From JALYGJ01 sp963781705 (GTDB taxonomy: Bacteria; Chloroflexota; Limnocylindria; Limnocylindrales; CSP1-4): a stretch of 64,000 bases of DNA. Both the position numbers and the translations under genes were made by a program. The notes under the pieces were generated by a model. That model was not told the DNA's origin, did not search any database, and worked only from the letters and a program-made list of their open reading frames with translations. Shown piece by piece: positions 1 to 8,297 of the stretch (the first letter of the stretch is position 1; each line of letters begins with the position of its first letter). The stretch is from assembly GCA_963781705.1 (NCBI GenBank), contig CAWAGP010000010.1:372001-436000 (forward strand), read 5' to 3'.

Positions 1-1
1 G

Positions 2-583
2 CGCATCCTGGACGCCATGTTCGCTCGCGGATCATTCGAACGAGTCACTGCCGATCTCGTCATGCCCGCTCTGGTCACACTCGGCACGGCTTGGCAGGAG
101 GGTCGCATCGACATCGCGGCCGAGCACGCGGCCGCGGGTGCGGTCCAACGGCGCCTGGGGGCCGCCTTCATGGCCGCAGGCCGCCCGGGTGACGGCGGGC
201 AGGTGGTCCTGGTGGGACTGCCTCCCGGAGCGCGCCACGACCTTGGTGCCCTGTCCTTCGCAACCACGGCCAGGCGCGCCGGCATGGCGATCCGCTACCT
301 GGGCGCCGATCTGCCCATACAGGACTGGCTCGACGCGGTCAAGCGGACCTCGGCCGCCGCCGCGGTGATCGGGGCTGTGATCGCGTCGGACGTGGACCCG
401 GCGGAGAGAGTCGCCCACGCCATCCGGGCTGCCAATCCTCGGGTTGTCATCGCCCTCGGTGGCCGCGCCGCAGCCACCGTGAACCTATCGTCGTTCGAGC
501 CTGCAATGGTGCTGCCCGACGACGCCATATCTGCGGTCCAGGCAGTCAGGTCCGCCCTCGGATCGCGGAGTTCGTTGCCATAG
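2..583 (+). CDS. Cobalamin-binding (CarH/LitR-like) regulator, C-terminal part; 5' end cut by window edge
   Basis: The frame is open to the left edge, so the N-terminus (a MerR-type HTH in the CarH/LitR family) is not visible. What remains is the two-part B12-binding module. A helical bundle carries the W-x9-EH signature (W26, E36, H37, counting from the Met at base 17). A Rossmann-like cobalamin domain follows, with H74 in GARHDLG at the position of the lower axial His of the E-x-H-x-x-G motif; the Glu is Ala here. In the family, adenosylcobalamin makes these proteins light-sensing repressors. The gene ends 14 bp before a heliorhodopsin on the same strand, so co-transcription is likely. The family call is firm; light sensing is inferred. 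Confidence 0.85.
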   Translation, partial: RILDAMFARGSFERVTADLVMPALVTLGTAWQEGRIDIAAEHAAAGAVQRRLGAAFMAAGRPGDGGQVVLVGLPPGARHDLGALSFATTARRAGMAIRYLGADLPIQDWLDAVKRTSAAAAVIGAVIASDVDPAERVAHAIRAANPRVVIALGGRAAATVNLSSFEPAMVLPDDAISAVQAVRSALGSRSSLP

Positions 584-597
584 CAGGGAGATCATCG

Positions 598-1416
598 ATG
601 TCCGACCTCGCAGCATCAACTCCGCCGTCGCCGGCGATCGAGCCGGCCCGCGCCGCCTCTTTACGGCGCTGGAACACCGTCCTCGCGGTCCTTCACTTCG
701 TCCAGTTCCTGATCATGGTTTGGGCCTCGTTCCTGAAAGACCCGCTCGCAACGGCGCCCGTCGTGAGTTCGTACCTGTCGTTCGACCAGGTCACGCGGAC
801 CATGAGCGTCGCTCAGACGGTGCTGTTCGACTACCCGATCGGCTTCGCCGTGGCGCTCTTCTTCCTGCTCAGCGCCGTCGCCCACTTCTCGGTGGCATTT
901 CCCTTCCGCGGCTGGTACGAGCGGCACCTCGCGCGCGGTCAGAACCCGGCCCGCTGGATCGAGTATTCGCTTTCATCGAGCGTGATGATCGTGGTCATCG
1001 CCAGCCTGACCGGCATCCAGGAGATCGGCACGCTGATCGCCGTCTTTGGCGCCAACGTCGGCATGATCCTGTTCGGTTGGAGCATGGAGGCGGCCAACGA
1101 GGGCCGCCCACGCCCGCAATGGCTGCACTTCGTGTTTGGCTGCATCATGGGCGCGGTGCCGTGGATCGTGATCACCGCCGCGCTGGTAACGGCCGCCACG
1201 GCGCCCGGTGCCGCGGCAATTCCGACGTTCGTGTTCTTCATCTACGTCTCGCTCTTCGTCAGCTTCAACGTCTTCGCCATCAACATGGTCCTGCAGTACG
1301 GCAGGATCGGCCGCTGGCGCGACTATCTGTACGGCGAGCGTGCGTACATGCTCTTCAGCCTGATCGCGAAGTCGCTCCTGGCATGGCAGGTGTTCTCCGG
1401 CACCCTCCGTCCATAG
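598..1416 (+). CDS. Heliorhodopsin
   Basis: A 272-aa protein with seven hydrophobic segments. It has the heliorhodopsin signature RWIEYSLSSSVM in the third helix (E122 is the expected Schiff-base counterion). The last helix reads YGERAYMLFSLIAKSLLAW, where K258 is the retinal-binding lysine. The E-to-K distance and the total length fit heliorhodopsins and not type-1 pumps, which have a different helix-C motif. Heliorhodopsins have inverted topology and a slow photocycle and are thought to be sensors rather than pumps. The start ATG has a good ribosome site (GGGAG). No retinal-synthesis gene is visible in the window. The upstream neighbour is a B12-type light-sensor regulator. Confidence 0.95.
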   Translation: MSDLAASTPPSPAIEPARAASLRRWNTVLAVLHFVQFLIMVWASFLKDPLATAPVVSSYLSFDQVTRTMSVAQTVLFDYPIGFAVALFFLLSAVAHFSVAFPFRGWYERHLARGQNPARWIEYSLSSSVMIVVIASLTGIQEIGTLIAVFGANVGMILFGWSMEAANEGRPRPQWLHFVFGCIMGAVPWIVITAALVTAATAPGAAAIPTFVFFIYVSLFVSFNVFAINMVLQYGRIGRWRDYLYGERAYMLFSLIAKSLLAWQVFSGTLRP

Positions 1417-1440
1417 GCCCCGGCATGCGCCCTGAGGCGA

Positions 1441-2788
1441 TCACGCCGACGGGTTGACGACCTGGCCCAGGAACAGGATCGCGCCGGTCTGCGTGTCACG
1501 CAACGCGAACAGGAATGGCCGATCGACGTTCATGTGGACAGGCTCGGCGGGTGCCGCCGCGGCGTCCATCGTCACCGCGGTGGCTGCGGCCGCCTCGGTG
1601 CCTTTCTCGTCGACGCTGATGTTGGCCTGGTGGATGACATGCGTTATGAACAGCTGATCCTGGGTTGTCATGCCACTGAAGTCGGCCTGGTAGGGGTCGA
1701 ACGCGAGTGGCATGCCCATGGCGGAGAGGAGATCGGCCAGGTCGGCCTTGGTCTCGGCCGAGAAGCGCGGCATCGTCAGGATGACTTCATTCGTTGACAG
1801 CGCCGCGGTCAACTGCGCGAACGAGTCCGCTGTCAGGCTCTGCGTGTAGGCGGCGATGTCGTCGGGGACGATGAGGTCCATCGCCAGCTGGTTGCCGACG
1901 TAGGGCAGCTCGACCGCCTGCCAGCCCTGGCCGCTGGCGTAAAGAAGCCCTTCCTGGGTGGCCATCATCGGCAACTGGACGGTGGAGCCGTCGAGCCGCG
2001 TAAAGGTGCCCGGCTTGGTCATCTCCGCCTCGAATGGGGTGAGCCACGGAGCCTTGAGGTAGATGGCGTTGACCAGCACCAGCCGCGTCATCGGGGTGAG
2101 CGCGCCCTGGTCGAGCAGTTGCGGGATGCGCTGGTTGGTCTGGTCGTTCACCCAGCCGTTGATGAGTTGGCGCGCGGCGTCGGGATCGGTCCGGAAGTCG
2201 ACCAGCCGCAGCCCGGCGCCGAAACTCTGCGCGAGCGCGTCGAGGAACGGCTGCTGCCACTGCTCGTCAACCTGGGCGAACGGCGCGTTGGCGATCGATA
2301 GGGTCACGTCCTGCGGATTGCTCATGTTGTCCAGGAAGCTGCCGCTGCGCGTCGCGAGCGCCTGGTCGAGGGCGTTGATCGCGTCCGGCTGGGCGCCCAG
2401 CGAACCGAGCACGCTGTCCATCTGCGTGGCGGTTTCGCCGCTTTGCGCCGAGCCTGGCCATGGCCAGCGCGATGGCCACGCTGGCCGGCGAGATGACCGC
2501 GTCGGACGGTGGCATCCTGGGCCAGCAACGCGCGATAGAGGTCGAACCCGAAGGCGTTGATGGCCGTCGCGGCAGGGCCGGCCAGCGCCGGATCGGCCGC
2601 AGCCCGCGCGACGTCCGAGCGCGCCAGCTGGATGTTCGCGAGCGGCGGGGACGTGGGTACTGCCGGCTGCTGCGTGGCGTCGCTGAGGGTGGCGCCGATG
2701 GGTTGGGCGTCGGCCCGGCGCCGATCTGCGAGCAACCGCCCAGCGTGGCGACGATGAGCAGGGCGACGGCGACCTTCAAGTTCTTCAT
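1441..2788 (-). pseudogene. Serpin-family lipoprotein, reading frame broken three times
   Basis: Read on the minus strand, the gene starts with a lipoprotein signal (LLIVATLGGC, lipobox Cys19). It then needs frame changes near 2710, 2500 and 2430 to rebuild a complete serpin. The C-terminal frame (1441-2421) is intact. It holds the reactive-centre-loop hinge EKGTEAAAATA, typical of inhibitory serpins, and the serpin signature DRPFLFALRDTQTGAILFLG. Segments in the other frames match the family, for example DAVISPASVAIALAM. Because protein-level conservation survives across each shift, single-base sequencing errors are as likely as real decay. A functional product would be a membrane-anchored inhibitor of serine proteases outside the cell. 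Confidence 0.85.
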
Positions 2789-2900
2789 TGCGGGACCCTC
2801 AACTTACGCGCTGTTTGTCCTTGAGACGCGAGATCGGCCACCCGGGTTGCCGACCCGTGCGGAGGATGCGCCGCCGCCGCCGTTCGTCGGAGTTGCTCGG

Positions 2901-3062
2901 CGCTGATTCCGCTGCAGGGTCGGAGGTTGGACGGGATTCTTCCCTGGCGGCCAGATTCCATCGCTATTCCATCGCCGAATCCGCTCCTGACACCGAAAGC
3001 TGCAGGGTTTGGGCGCCCGCGCAGACGAAACCCGTCCGAGCTCACGTTCCTGGCGCGGAAGT
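2901..3062 (+). repeat. Dispersed ~155-bp intergenic element, copy 1
   Basis: This occupies most of the 338-bp gap between the divergent serpin and flavoprotein genes. By eye it aligns in the same orientation with 8292-8453. Shared blocks include GATTCCGC, GCGGCCA, CCGAATCC and, best conserved, GTCCGAGCT followed by CCTGG and GCGGAA. Both copies sit just upstream of a plus-strand gene. No open frame or tRNA-like fold was recognised. Identity was not computed. Confidence 0.5.
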
Positions 3063-3126
3063 GGCACACGGCGCACTGGGATCGAGCGTGGGGTGCGCAG
3101 GAGTTGGACACTGAGCGCGGCATGGT

Positions 3127-4698
3127 ATGGCAAGCATGAGGGGAAACGCTCCGGAGCAGTACGACGCTGTGATCGTCGGCGGCGGCCACAACGGCCTGGT
3201 CTGCGCGGCGTACCTCGCCCGGGCCGGGCGGAAGGTAGTGGTGCTCGAGCGCCGTCACGTCCTGGGTGGCGCCGCGGTGACCGAGGAGGTATTCCCCGGC
3301 TTCAAGTTCAGCGTGGCTTCGTATGTCGTCAGCCTGCTCCGGCCGCGGATCATGCGCGAGCTGGAACTGGCACGTCACGGGCTTAGGTTGCTGAAGGTGG
3401 ATGGCACGCTGACGCCGCTCGACGACGGCTACCTGTGGCGCGTCGATGATCACGAACGGACCCAGCGCGAGCTGCGACGCTGGTCGCCCAGCGACGCAGC
3501 GGCGTACGACGACTACTCGCAACTCATGACCAACATGGCGCGCTTTGCCGAGCCACTGCTCGACGCCCCGCCCAGCCTGGCTGACCTGCGCCGCCGTTTC
3601 CGTCGCCTGCCACCTCGGCAGCGGGCGACCTTCAGGCAGTTGCTGACGATGAGCTCGGCTGACTTCGTCGGCCAGTGGTTCGAGACCGAGCCGCTGCGTG
3701 CCACGCTCGCCGCGTCGGGGATCATCGGCACGTTCCTCGGACCGCGCTCGCCCGGCTCGGCGTACGTGCTGTTCCACCATTACCTGGGCCAGATCGACGG
3801 CGAGTATCGCGCCTGGGCACTGCCGGTGGGTGGCACCGGTGCAGTGTCGGCGGCGATCGCGGCGGCGGCGCGCGAGGCCGGCGCGCAGTTGCGCACCAAC
3901 GCGCCGGTGGCGCGCATCAGCACGAGTGACGGGCGCGCGACCGGAGTCGTGCTGGAATCCGGTGAGGAAGTGGCCGCGCGCGCGGTCATCTCGAACGCCG
4001 ACGTGCGCGTGACGCTGCGCGACCTGCTCGAGCCGGGCACGCTGACGGCCGGAGAATCGGCTGCCGTCGCGGGCTACGTCTTCCGCGGGTCGTCGGCCAA
4101 GGTCAACTTTGCGCTGGCCGGGCTGCCCACGTTCAGCTGCCTGCCGCGAGGCACGACCGATCACTACCGCGGCATGGTCTCCATCTCGCCGTCGGTCGAC
4201 TACCTGGAGCGCGCCTACCACGACGCCGTGGGCGGACGCTTCAGCCGCGAGCCGTACGTCGACATCGGCTTTCCGAGCGTGCTCGACCCGTCGGTCGCAC
4301 CGCCGGGCAGGCACGTGATGGCTTGTTTCGTCCAGTACGCCCCGTACCAGCTGGCCGAGGGGACCTGGGACGAGCAGCGCGAGACGCTCGGCGACACGGT
4401 CCAGCGCACGATCAGCCGCTACGCACCCGACCTTGACCGCCTGGTCCTGCATCGCCAGGTGGTTACCCCGCTGGATATCGAACGCACCTTCGGCCTGAGC
4501 GAAGGCAACATCTTCCAGGGCGAGCTGCTGCTCGGCCAGCTCTTCGATCGTCGGCCGCTGCCGGGCCTCGGCTATCGCACCCCGGTTCGCGACCTGTGGC
4601 TATGCGGATCCTCTACGCATCCGGGCGGCACGATCAGCGGCGCGCCGGGCCGCAACGCGGCACTCGCGATCCTGGCCGCGGGCGACCGGTCAGGTTGA
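3127..4698 (+). CDS. FAD-dependent oxidoreductase, PYROXD2/phytoene dehydrogenase-like
   Basis: A 523-aa flavoprotein of the amine-oxidase/phytoene-desaturase fold. The N-terminus carries the dinucleotide-binding motif VIVGGGHNGLVCAAYLARAG with the acidic residue after strand 2 (VVLERR). The C-terminus has the FAD-contact motif LCGSSTHPGGTISGAPGRNA. It resembles the PYROXD2-type group more than carotenoid desaturases (CrtI), so the substrate is unknown. A second Met at base 3136 is an alternative start. It is a single gene, convergent with surE only 3 bp away. The proximity to a heliorhodopsin invites a carotenoid or retinal role, but nothing in the sequence proves that. Confidence 0.8.
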   Translation: MASMRGNAPEQYDAVIVGGGHNGLVCAAYLARAGRKVVVLERRHVLGGAAVTEEVFPGFKFSVASYVVSLLRPRIMRELELARHGLRLLKVDGTLTPLDDGYLWRVDDHERTQRELRRWSPSDAAAYDDYSQLMTNMARFAEPLLDAPPSLADLRRRFRRLPPRQRATFRQLLTMSSADFVGQWFETEPLRATLAASGIIGTFLGPRSPGSAYVLFHHYLGQIDGEYRAWALPVGGTGAVSAAIAAAAREAGAQLRTNAPVARISTSDGRATGVVLESGEEVAARAVISNADVRVTLRDLLEPGTLTAGESAAVAGYVFRGSSAKVNFALAGLPTFSCLPRGTTDHYRGMVSISPSVDYLERAYHDAVGGRFSREPYVDIGFPSVLDPSVAPPGRHVMACFVQYAPYQLAEGTWDEQRETLGDTVQRTISRYAPDLDRLVLHRQVVTPLDIERTFGLSEGNIFQGELLLGQLFDRRPLPGLGYRTPVRDLWLCGSSTHPGGTISGAPGRNAALAILAAGDRSG

Positions 4699-5532
4699 CT
4701 TGCGGGGCTTGCCGGGCAGGTTCCACGACCAGCTGTTGAGTCGGCCGAGCAGGCGCCGCGCGGTGAGGTCGAGCTGGATGGGCGTCACCGCGATGCGCTT
4801 GTTGACCACGGCGTCGAAGTCGGTGCCCGGTTCGGCCAGGCCGGACGGCGGCGGGCCGCCGATCCAGTAGTAGGGCGTGCCGCGCGGGTCGATGCGCTCG
4901 ACCAGCTCGTCCTGGTAGATGCGTTTGCCCATGCGCGTGACCTCGACGCCGCGGCACTCTTCGGCGGGGATCGCCGGCACGTTGATGTTGATCAGCTCGC
5001 CCGGCGCCAGGCCGTTCTGGAGGATATTGACCGCGGCGACGTAGGCGATCTGCGCGGCGAGCGTGAAGTCGGGATGCTCGTGGTACTCCTGCGAGATGGC
5101 GAAGGCCGGCACTGCTGAAAGAACCGCCTCCATGGCTGCGGCGACCGTGCCGCTGTAGGTGATGTCGTCGCCCAGGTTGGCGCCGTAGTTGATGCCCGAG
5201 GCGACCAGGTCGAAGCTGACGTCGAAGTAGCCCAGGAAGGCGAGGCTGACCGCGTCGGTCGGCGAGCCGTCTACCGAGTAGCCAACGGAGCCATCGGCCA
5301 GCAGGCGTTCGCGCACGCGCAGCGGGCGCATGAAGGTCTTGGTGTGGCCGACGGCCGACTGGTTGGTGTCGGGCGCCAGGACGTAGATGTCGCCCAGCGG
5401 CTCGAGCGCCTGCTTGAGCGCCAGCAGGCCGCGCGACTCGATGCCATCGTCGTTGGTGACCAGGATGCGCGGCCGCGACTGCCATTCCGACAGCGGGCGC
5501 GCGGTGCGCGGTCGCGCGCGCGGTGGCGCCAT
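4690..5532 (-). CDS. surE: 5'/3'-nucleotidase SurE
   Basis: SurE is a metal-dependent phosphatase that dephosphorylates nucleoside monophosphates and is linked to stress survival. The N-terminal motif RILVTNDDGI supplies the metal-binding Asp pair. The family motif SGINYGANLGDDITYSGTVA follows, and then a normal C-terminal half with GGPPPSGLAEPGTDFDAV. The ATG at 5532 gives 280 aa with a short leader before the first strand. A TTG at 5694, overlapping the stop of the upstream gene, would add 54 low-complexity, charged residues and is less likely. Its 3' end overlaps the convergent flavoprotein gene by a few bases. It probably shares a transcript with the upstream membrane protein gene. Confidence 0.93.
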   Translation of the reverse strand: MAPPRARPRTARPLSEWQSRPRILVTNDDGIESRGLLALKQALEPLGDIYVLAPDTNQSAVGHTKTFMRPLRVRERLLADGSVGYSVDGSPTDAVSLAFLGYFDVSFDLVASGINYGANLGDDITYSGTVAAAMEAVLSAVPAFAISQEYHEHPDFTLAAQIAYVAAVNILQNGLAPGELININVPAIPAEECRGVEVTRMGKRIYQDELVERIDPRGTPYYWIGGPPPSGLAEPGTDFDAVVNKRIAVTPIQLDLTARRLLGRLNSWSWNLPGKPRKST

Positions 5533-5690
5533 GCGCCGCTCGCGGACGGCCAGCGGCTCTCCTCGCTCGAGGTCGACATCGCGTCGCTCGGCGCGCTGCG
5601 GTTCGCGGGCGATGTCGAGCTGGTCGCCCTCGTCGGATTCGCCGTTGTGCGCGAGGCCATCGCCGCCCGCCGCCGGTCGCGGCGCGCGCT

Positions 5691-6920
5691 TCAAGCGATC
5701 GGCCCGGCCGGTTTGGCTTCCGGCTCGCCGCCGGGTGCCGGCGGCGAGCCCGCCGCCGCGACCGGGATGGGCGGCGGCTGCGGCACACGTACGCTGCGTC
5801 CTTCACGCTCGCCCAGGCGTCGCGCGGCGCGCGACGCTACGTCACGCGGCACGGTTACGTTGCGCATCATGTAGTGATGGAAGAAGGCGGCGACTACGGC
5901 CACGAACGGCAGCGCGAAGACCGCGCCGGCGATGCCGGCCACCTTGAGGCCGATCAGCACGGACACCAGCACGACGACCGGGTGGAGGCCGACCGCCGAC
6001 GCCATCACGCGCGGCAGGACGAGGTTGTTGACGATGAACCAGCCCACGGCCATGGCCACGAAGGCGGCCAGCGCAACCTCCGGCCGGGTGAGCAAGGCGA
6101 CCACCACGGGCGGTGCCCAGGCGAACACCGGGCCGAAGAAGGGGATCGCCTGGAGCACGCCGGCCAACGCCGCCGAGGCGGGCAGGAAGTCGATTCCCAG
6201 CACTGCGTGCACCAGGGCGGCGATCAACGCCATGACCACGCCCTGGATCGCCTGGCCGCGGATGAAGCCGCCGAACGAGGCCGCCACGCTCGTCTCGAAC
6301 AGCCGCGCGGTCTCGTTGTACTGCGGCGGGATGAGCCGGTTTAGATAGGCCAGGATGCGGTCCTTGTCGAGGACGATGAACAGTGACAGGAAGATGACGA
6401 TGACCACGTTGGCGACGATGCCGATGCTGAACAGGGCGAGATCGGTCAGTGGCCCGACCAGCTTGTCGCCCAGCGCGCCCAGGTTGTTGAGCAGGTCCTG
6501 CGCGATCGCTACCGCGTCGACCTGGAAGCCAACCCCCTGCAGGAAGTTCTGGAAGGGGGCCAGGATGTCGGGCAAGCGTGCCTGGAAGCTGGGCAATTGG
6601 TTGATGAAGCCGCTGATCGAATTGGCCAGGCTGCCGGCCACGATCAACGCGATAAGGCTCAGCCCGACCAGCAGCGCGAGGTAGACGGCGCCCACCACGC
6701 CCACCCGTGGCAGGCCCGGAAAAGCGCGCAGCACGAGCGTGACGAGCGGCGACAGGATGAAGGCCAGCAGCCACGCCAGCAGCAGGATCAGCAGGACGTC
6801 GCTGAAGAAAGCCAAGATTGCGCTGACCTGGGCGACCAGTACCAGGGCGAGCACCAAGGTGCCCAGCACGAGCACCGCGTGTAACCAGCGCCGCTCCGAT
6901 TCCGGGAGCTGAATCTCCAT
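5691..6920 (-). CDS. AI-2E family transporter (PerM/YhhT-like membrane protein)
   Basis: A 409-aa membrane protein with a hydrophobic N-terminal pair of helices, a central amphipathic region (NSISGFINQLPSFQARLPDILAPFQNF is interrupted here for brevity) and a C-terminal helix block around GVLQAIPFFGPVFAWAPPVV, the typical PerM-family pattern. The family includes exporters such as TqsA and Na+/H+ antiporter-like members; the substrate here is unknown. ATG 6920 is preferred over a TTG at 6986 because a TAGACT box lies 10 nt upstream and the longer form would run into an intergenic repeat. The C-terminal tail is Pro/Ala-rich. Confidence 0.85.
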   Translation of the reverse strand: MEIQLPESERRWLHAVLVLGTLVLALVLVAQVSAILAFFSDVLLILLLAWLLAFILSPLVTLVLRAFPGLPRVGVVGAVYLALLVGLSLIALIVAGSLANSISGFINQLPSFQARLPDILAPFQNFLQGVGFQVDAVAIAQDLLNNLGALGDKLVGPLTDLALFSIGIVANVVIVIFLSLFIVLDKDRILAYLNRLIPPQYNETARLFETSVAASFGGFIRGQAIQGVVMALIAALVHAVLGIDFLPASAALAGVLQAIPFFGPVFAWAPPVVVALLTRPEVALAAFVAMAVGWFIVNNLVLPRVMASAVGLHPVVVLVSVLIGLKVAGIAGAVFALPFVAVVAAFFHHYMMRNVTVPRDVASRAARRLGEREGRSVRVPQPPPIPVAAAGSPPAPGGEPEAKPAGPIA

Positions 6921-6930
6921 CGTGGGGCTG

Positions 6931-6936
6931 AGTCTA
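6931..6936 (-). promoter_or_regulatory. -10-like box TAGACT before the PerM-like gene
   Basis: TAGACT on the minus strand, 10 nt before the ATG at 6920. It is one of about eleven similar boxes found at nearly the same distance from start codons in this window. Confidence 0.5.
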
Positions 6937-6984
6937 ATCCCGGCCACGGGTCGTTTGACCGCCCGACTGACCTGGCGATCCGTC

Positions 6985-7016
6985 AAATGTCGGGACTACC
7001 GACGCTACGCCGGTCG
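6985..7016 (+). repeat. TGTCGG dyad repeat, copy 1
   Basis: This contains the perfect dyad GTCGG-GACTA-CCGAC followed by the CGAC-NN-TA-NN-CCGG tail. It lies in the 261-bp gap between trpS and the PerM-like gene. Other copies are at 7121-7148 (minus), 21213-21297 (two copies), 33271-33345 (two copies) and 33459-33484 (minus). Confidence 0.6.
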
Positions 7017-7120
7017 CCCAACCGTGATCGCCCACAGTTCATCCCGGCATGAGCGTGCGGCGGCATGGAATCGCGGCCGGTCGAGCCGCTGGTCGAGCCG
7101 TCGAAGGGCAGAAACCCGCC

Positions 7121-7148
7121 TAACGTCGATATGCCCGACAAATGGCAG
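7121..7148 (-). repeat. TGTCGG dyad repeat, copy 2 (inverted)
   Basis: Read on the minus strand it gives ATTTGTCGG, a 5-nt loop, TCGAC (one mismatch to the dyad) and the GTTAGGCGG tail. With copy 1 it forms an inverted pair about 110 bp apart in the same gap. Confidence 0.55.
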
Positions 7149-7181
7149 AGACGCCGCGGCCTGCCCGGCGCACGGGCGATT

Positions 7182-8174
7182 TCAGCGTCGGCCGAGGCCC
7201 ATCCGGTGGTGAACTTCGCGCATCGTCTCGGCCGCCAACGGCGCCAGCGTCGCGGCTCCGGCGCACAGCACATCCTCGACGTAGTCGGGTCGCGCCTCGA
7301 GGTCGCGTCGGCGCTCGCGCGCCTCGGCGAAGCGGCTGATGATGCGCTCGGCGAGCAGGCGCTTGGTATCGACGCAGCCCGTCCGCGCCGTCCGCTCACC
7401 CTCCCAGATCGACTCGTAATCGTCGCCGAAGTAGCGGTGCAACTGGCAGACGTTGCACACCTCCGGGCGGCCGGGCTGGGTCCGCAGCACGCGTTCGGTG
7501 TCGGTGACCATGCTCATCACCTGGCGGCGGATGGTGTCCTCGTCGGCGAGCACCTCGATCACGTTGCCGACCGACTTCGACATCGCGTTCACGCCGTCCG
7601 TGCCCAGGATGACGGGCGAATCGGTGAACACCGCCTCCGGCTCGACGAAGTACTCGCCGTAGCGCCGATTCCAGGCGCGCAGGATCTCGCGCGCCAACTC
7701 GAGATGCGCCGATTGGTCCTTGCCCACCGGCACTCGGCGCGCATGGTAGATGGCGATGTCGGCGGTCTGGAGCACCGGGTAGGTCAGCAGCGCGTGGTTG
7801 ACGTCGTCGGGCCGATTGCGTTTCTTCTCCTTGAACGACGGCGTCCGCTCGACCCACGTCACCGGCACGACCGTTGAGAGCAGGTAGGCCAGCTCGGCAT
7901 GCTCCGGGCGGTCGGACTGGCGGAAGAGCACGGCGCGTTCGGGATCGAGACCCAGCGCGAGCAGGGTGATCGCCATCTCGTGTGCGTAGCGGCGGAGCAG
8001 CTCGCCGTCGTGGAGGGTCGTCAGCGCGTGGTAGTCGACGATGCAGTAGATGGCGTTGCCGCCCTCCTGCAGCGCGATGTAGTTGCGGAAAGCGCCCAGG
8101 TAGTTGCCCAGGTGCGGCAGCCCCGATGGCTGAACGCCGGAGAAGACGCGCTCGGCGCCAGCTGTCAGTACCAC
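7182..8174 (-). CDS. trpS: Tryptophan--tRNA ligase
   Basis: A class I aminoacyl-tRNA synthetase of 330 aa, the usual bacterial TrpRS length. The HIGH-type motif is PHLGN (residues 20-24) and the KMSKS-type motif is AMSKS (to residue 201). Conserved TrpRS segments YHALTTLHD, PVGKDQSAHLELAREI and GTDGVNAMSKSVGN are present. The start is GTG 8174; TACACT lies 6 nt upstream, leaving no room for a ribosome site, so the mRNA is probably leaderless. It stands alone between two repeat-bearing gaps. Confidence 0.97.
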   Translation of the reverse strand: MVLTAGAERVFSGVQPSGLPHLGNYLGAFRNYIALQEGGNAIYCIVDYHALTTLHDGELLRRYAHEMAITLLALGLDPERAVLFRQSDRPEHAELAYLLSTVVPVTWVERTPSFKEKKRNRPDDVNHALLTYPVLQTADIAIYHARRVPVGKDQSAHLELAREILRAWNRRYGEYFVEPEAVFTDSPVILGTDGVNAMSKSVGNVIEVLADEDTIRRQVMSMVTDTERVLRTQPGRPEVCNVCQLHRYFGDDYESIWEGERTARTGCVDTKRLLAERIISRFAEARERRRDLEARPDYVEDVLCAGAATLAPLAAETMREVHHRMGLGRR

Positions 8175-8180
8175 GCCTCC

Positions 8181-8186
8181 AGTGTA
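8181..8186 (-). promoter_or_regulatory. -10-like box TACACT before trpS
   Basis: TACACT on the minus strand, exactly 6 nt before the GTG start of trpS. The same hexamer at the same distance precedes fabG (22149-22154). Confidence 0.5.
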
Positions 8187-8250
8187 CGGAGCAGATGCCG
8201 CCCTCGCCGCGAAAGCCTTCGTCGTGGGCTCGGGCCGGTCTGCCGAGCGC

Positions 8251-8297
8251 TGCCGGGCGCCTCTGGCTGCCGAACGGTGCCGGGCGCCTCTGGCTGC
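8251..8297 (+). repeat. Two direct 20-bp repeats upstream of thrC
   Basis: TGCCGGGCGCCTCTGGCTGC occurs at 8251-8270 and again at 8278-8297. The pair lies at the left border of the dispersed element at 8292-8453, in the 327-bp gap between trpS and thrC. Confidence 0.6.

Noticed and set aside
2785..4452. Long minus-strand open frame opposite the flavoprotein gene
   Set aside because: It is antisense to a gene with clear FAD motifs; its composition (Arg/Ala/Gln/His-rich) is that of a GC-rich shadow frame, and no family motif is visible.
3127..4698. Carotenoid desaturase (CrtI) to serve the heliorhodopsin
   Set aside because: The sequence fits the broader PYROXD2-type group; no other carotenoid or retinal gene is nearby, so a CrtI name would be unsupported.
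5533..5694. 54-residue N-terminal extension of SurE from TTG 5694
   Set aside because: SurE proteins begin close to the RILVTNDDG strand; ATG 5532 fits, although translational coupling to the upstream gene keeps the longer form possible.
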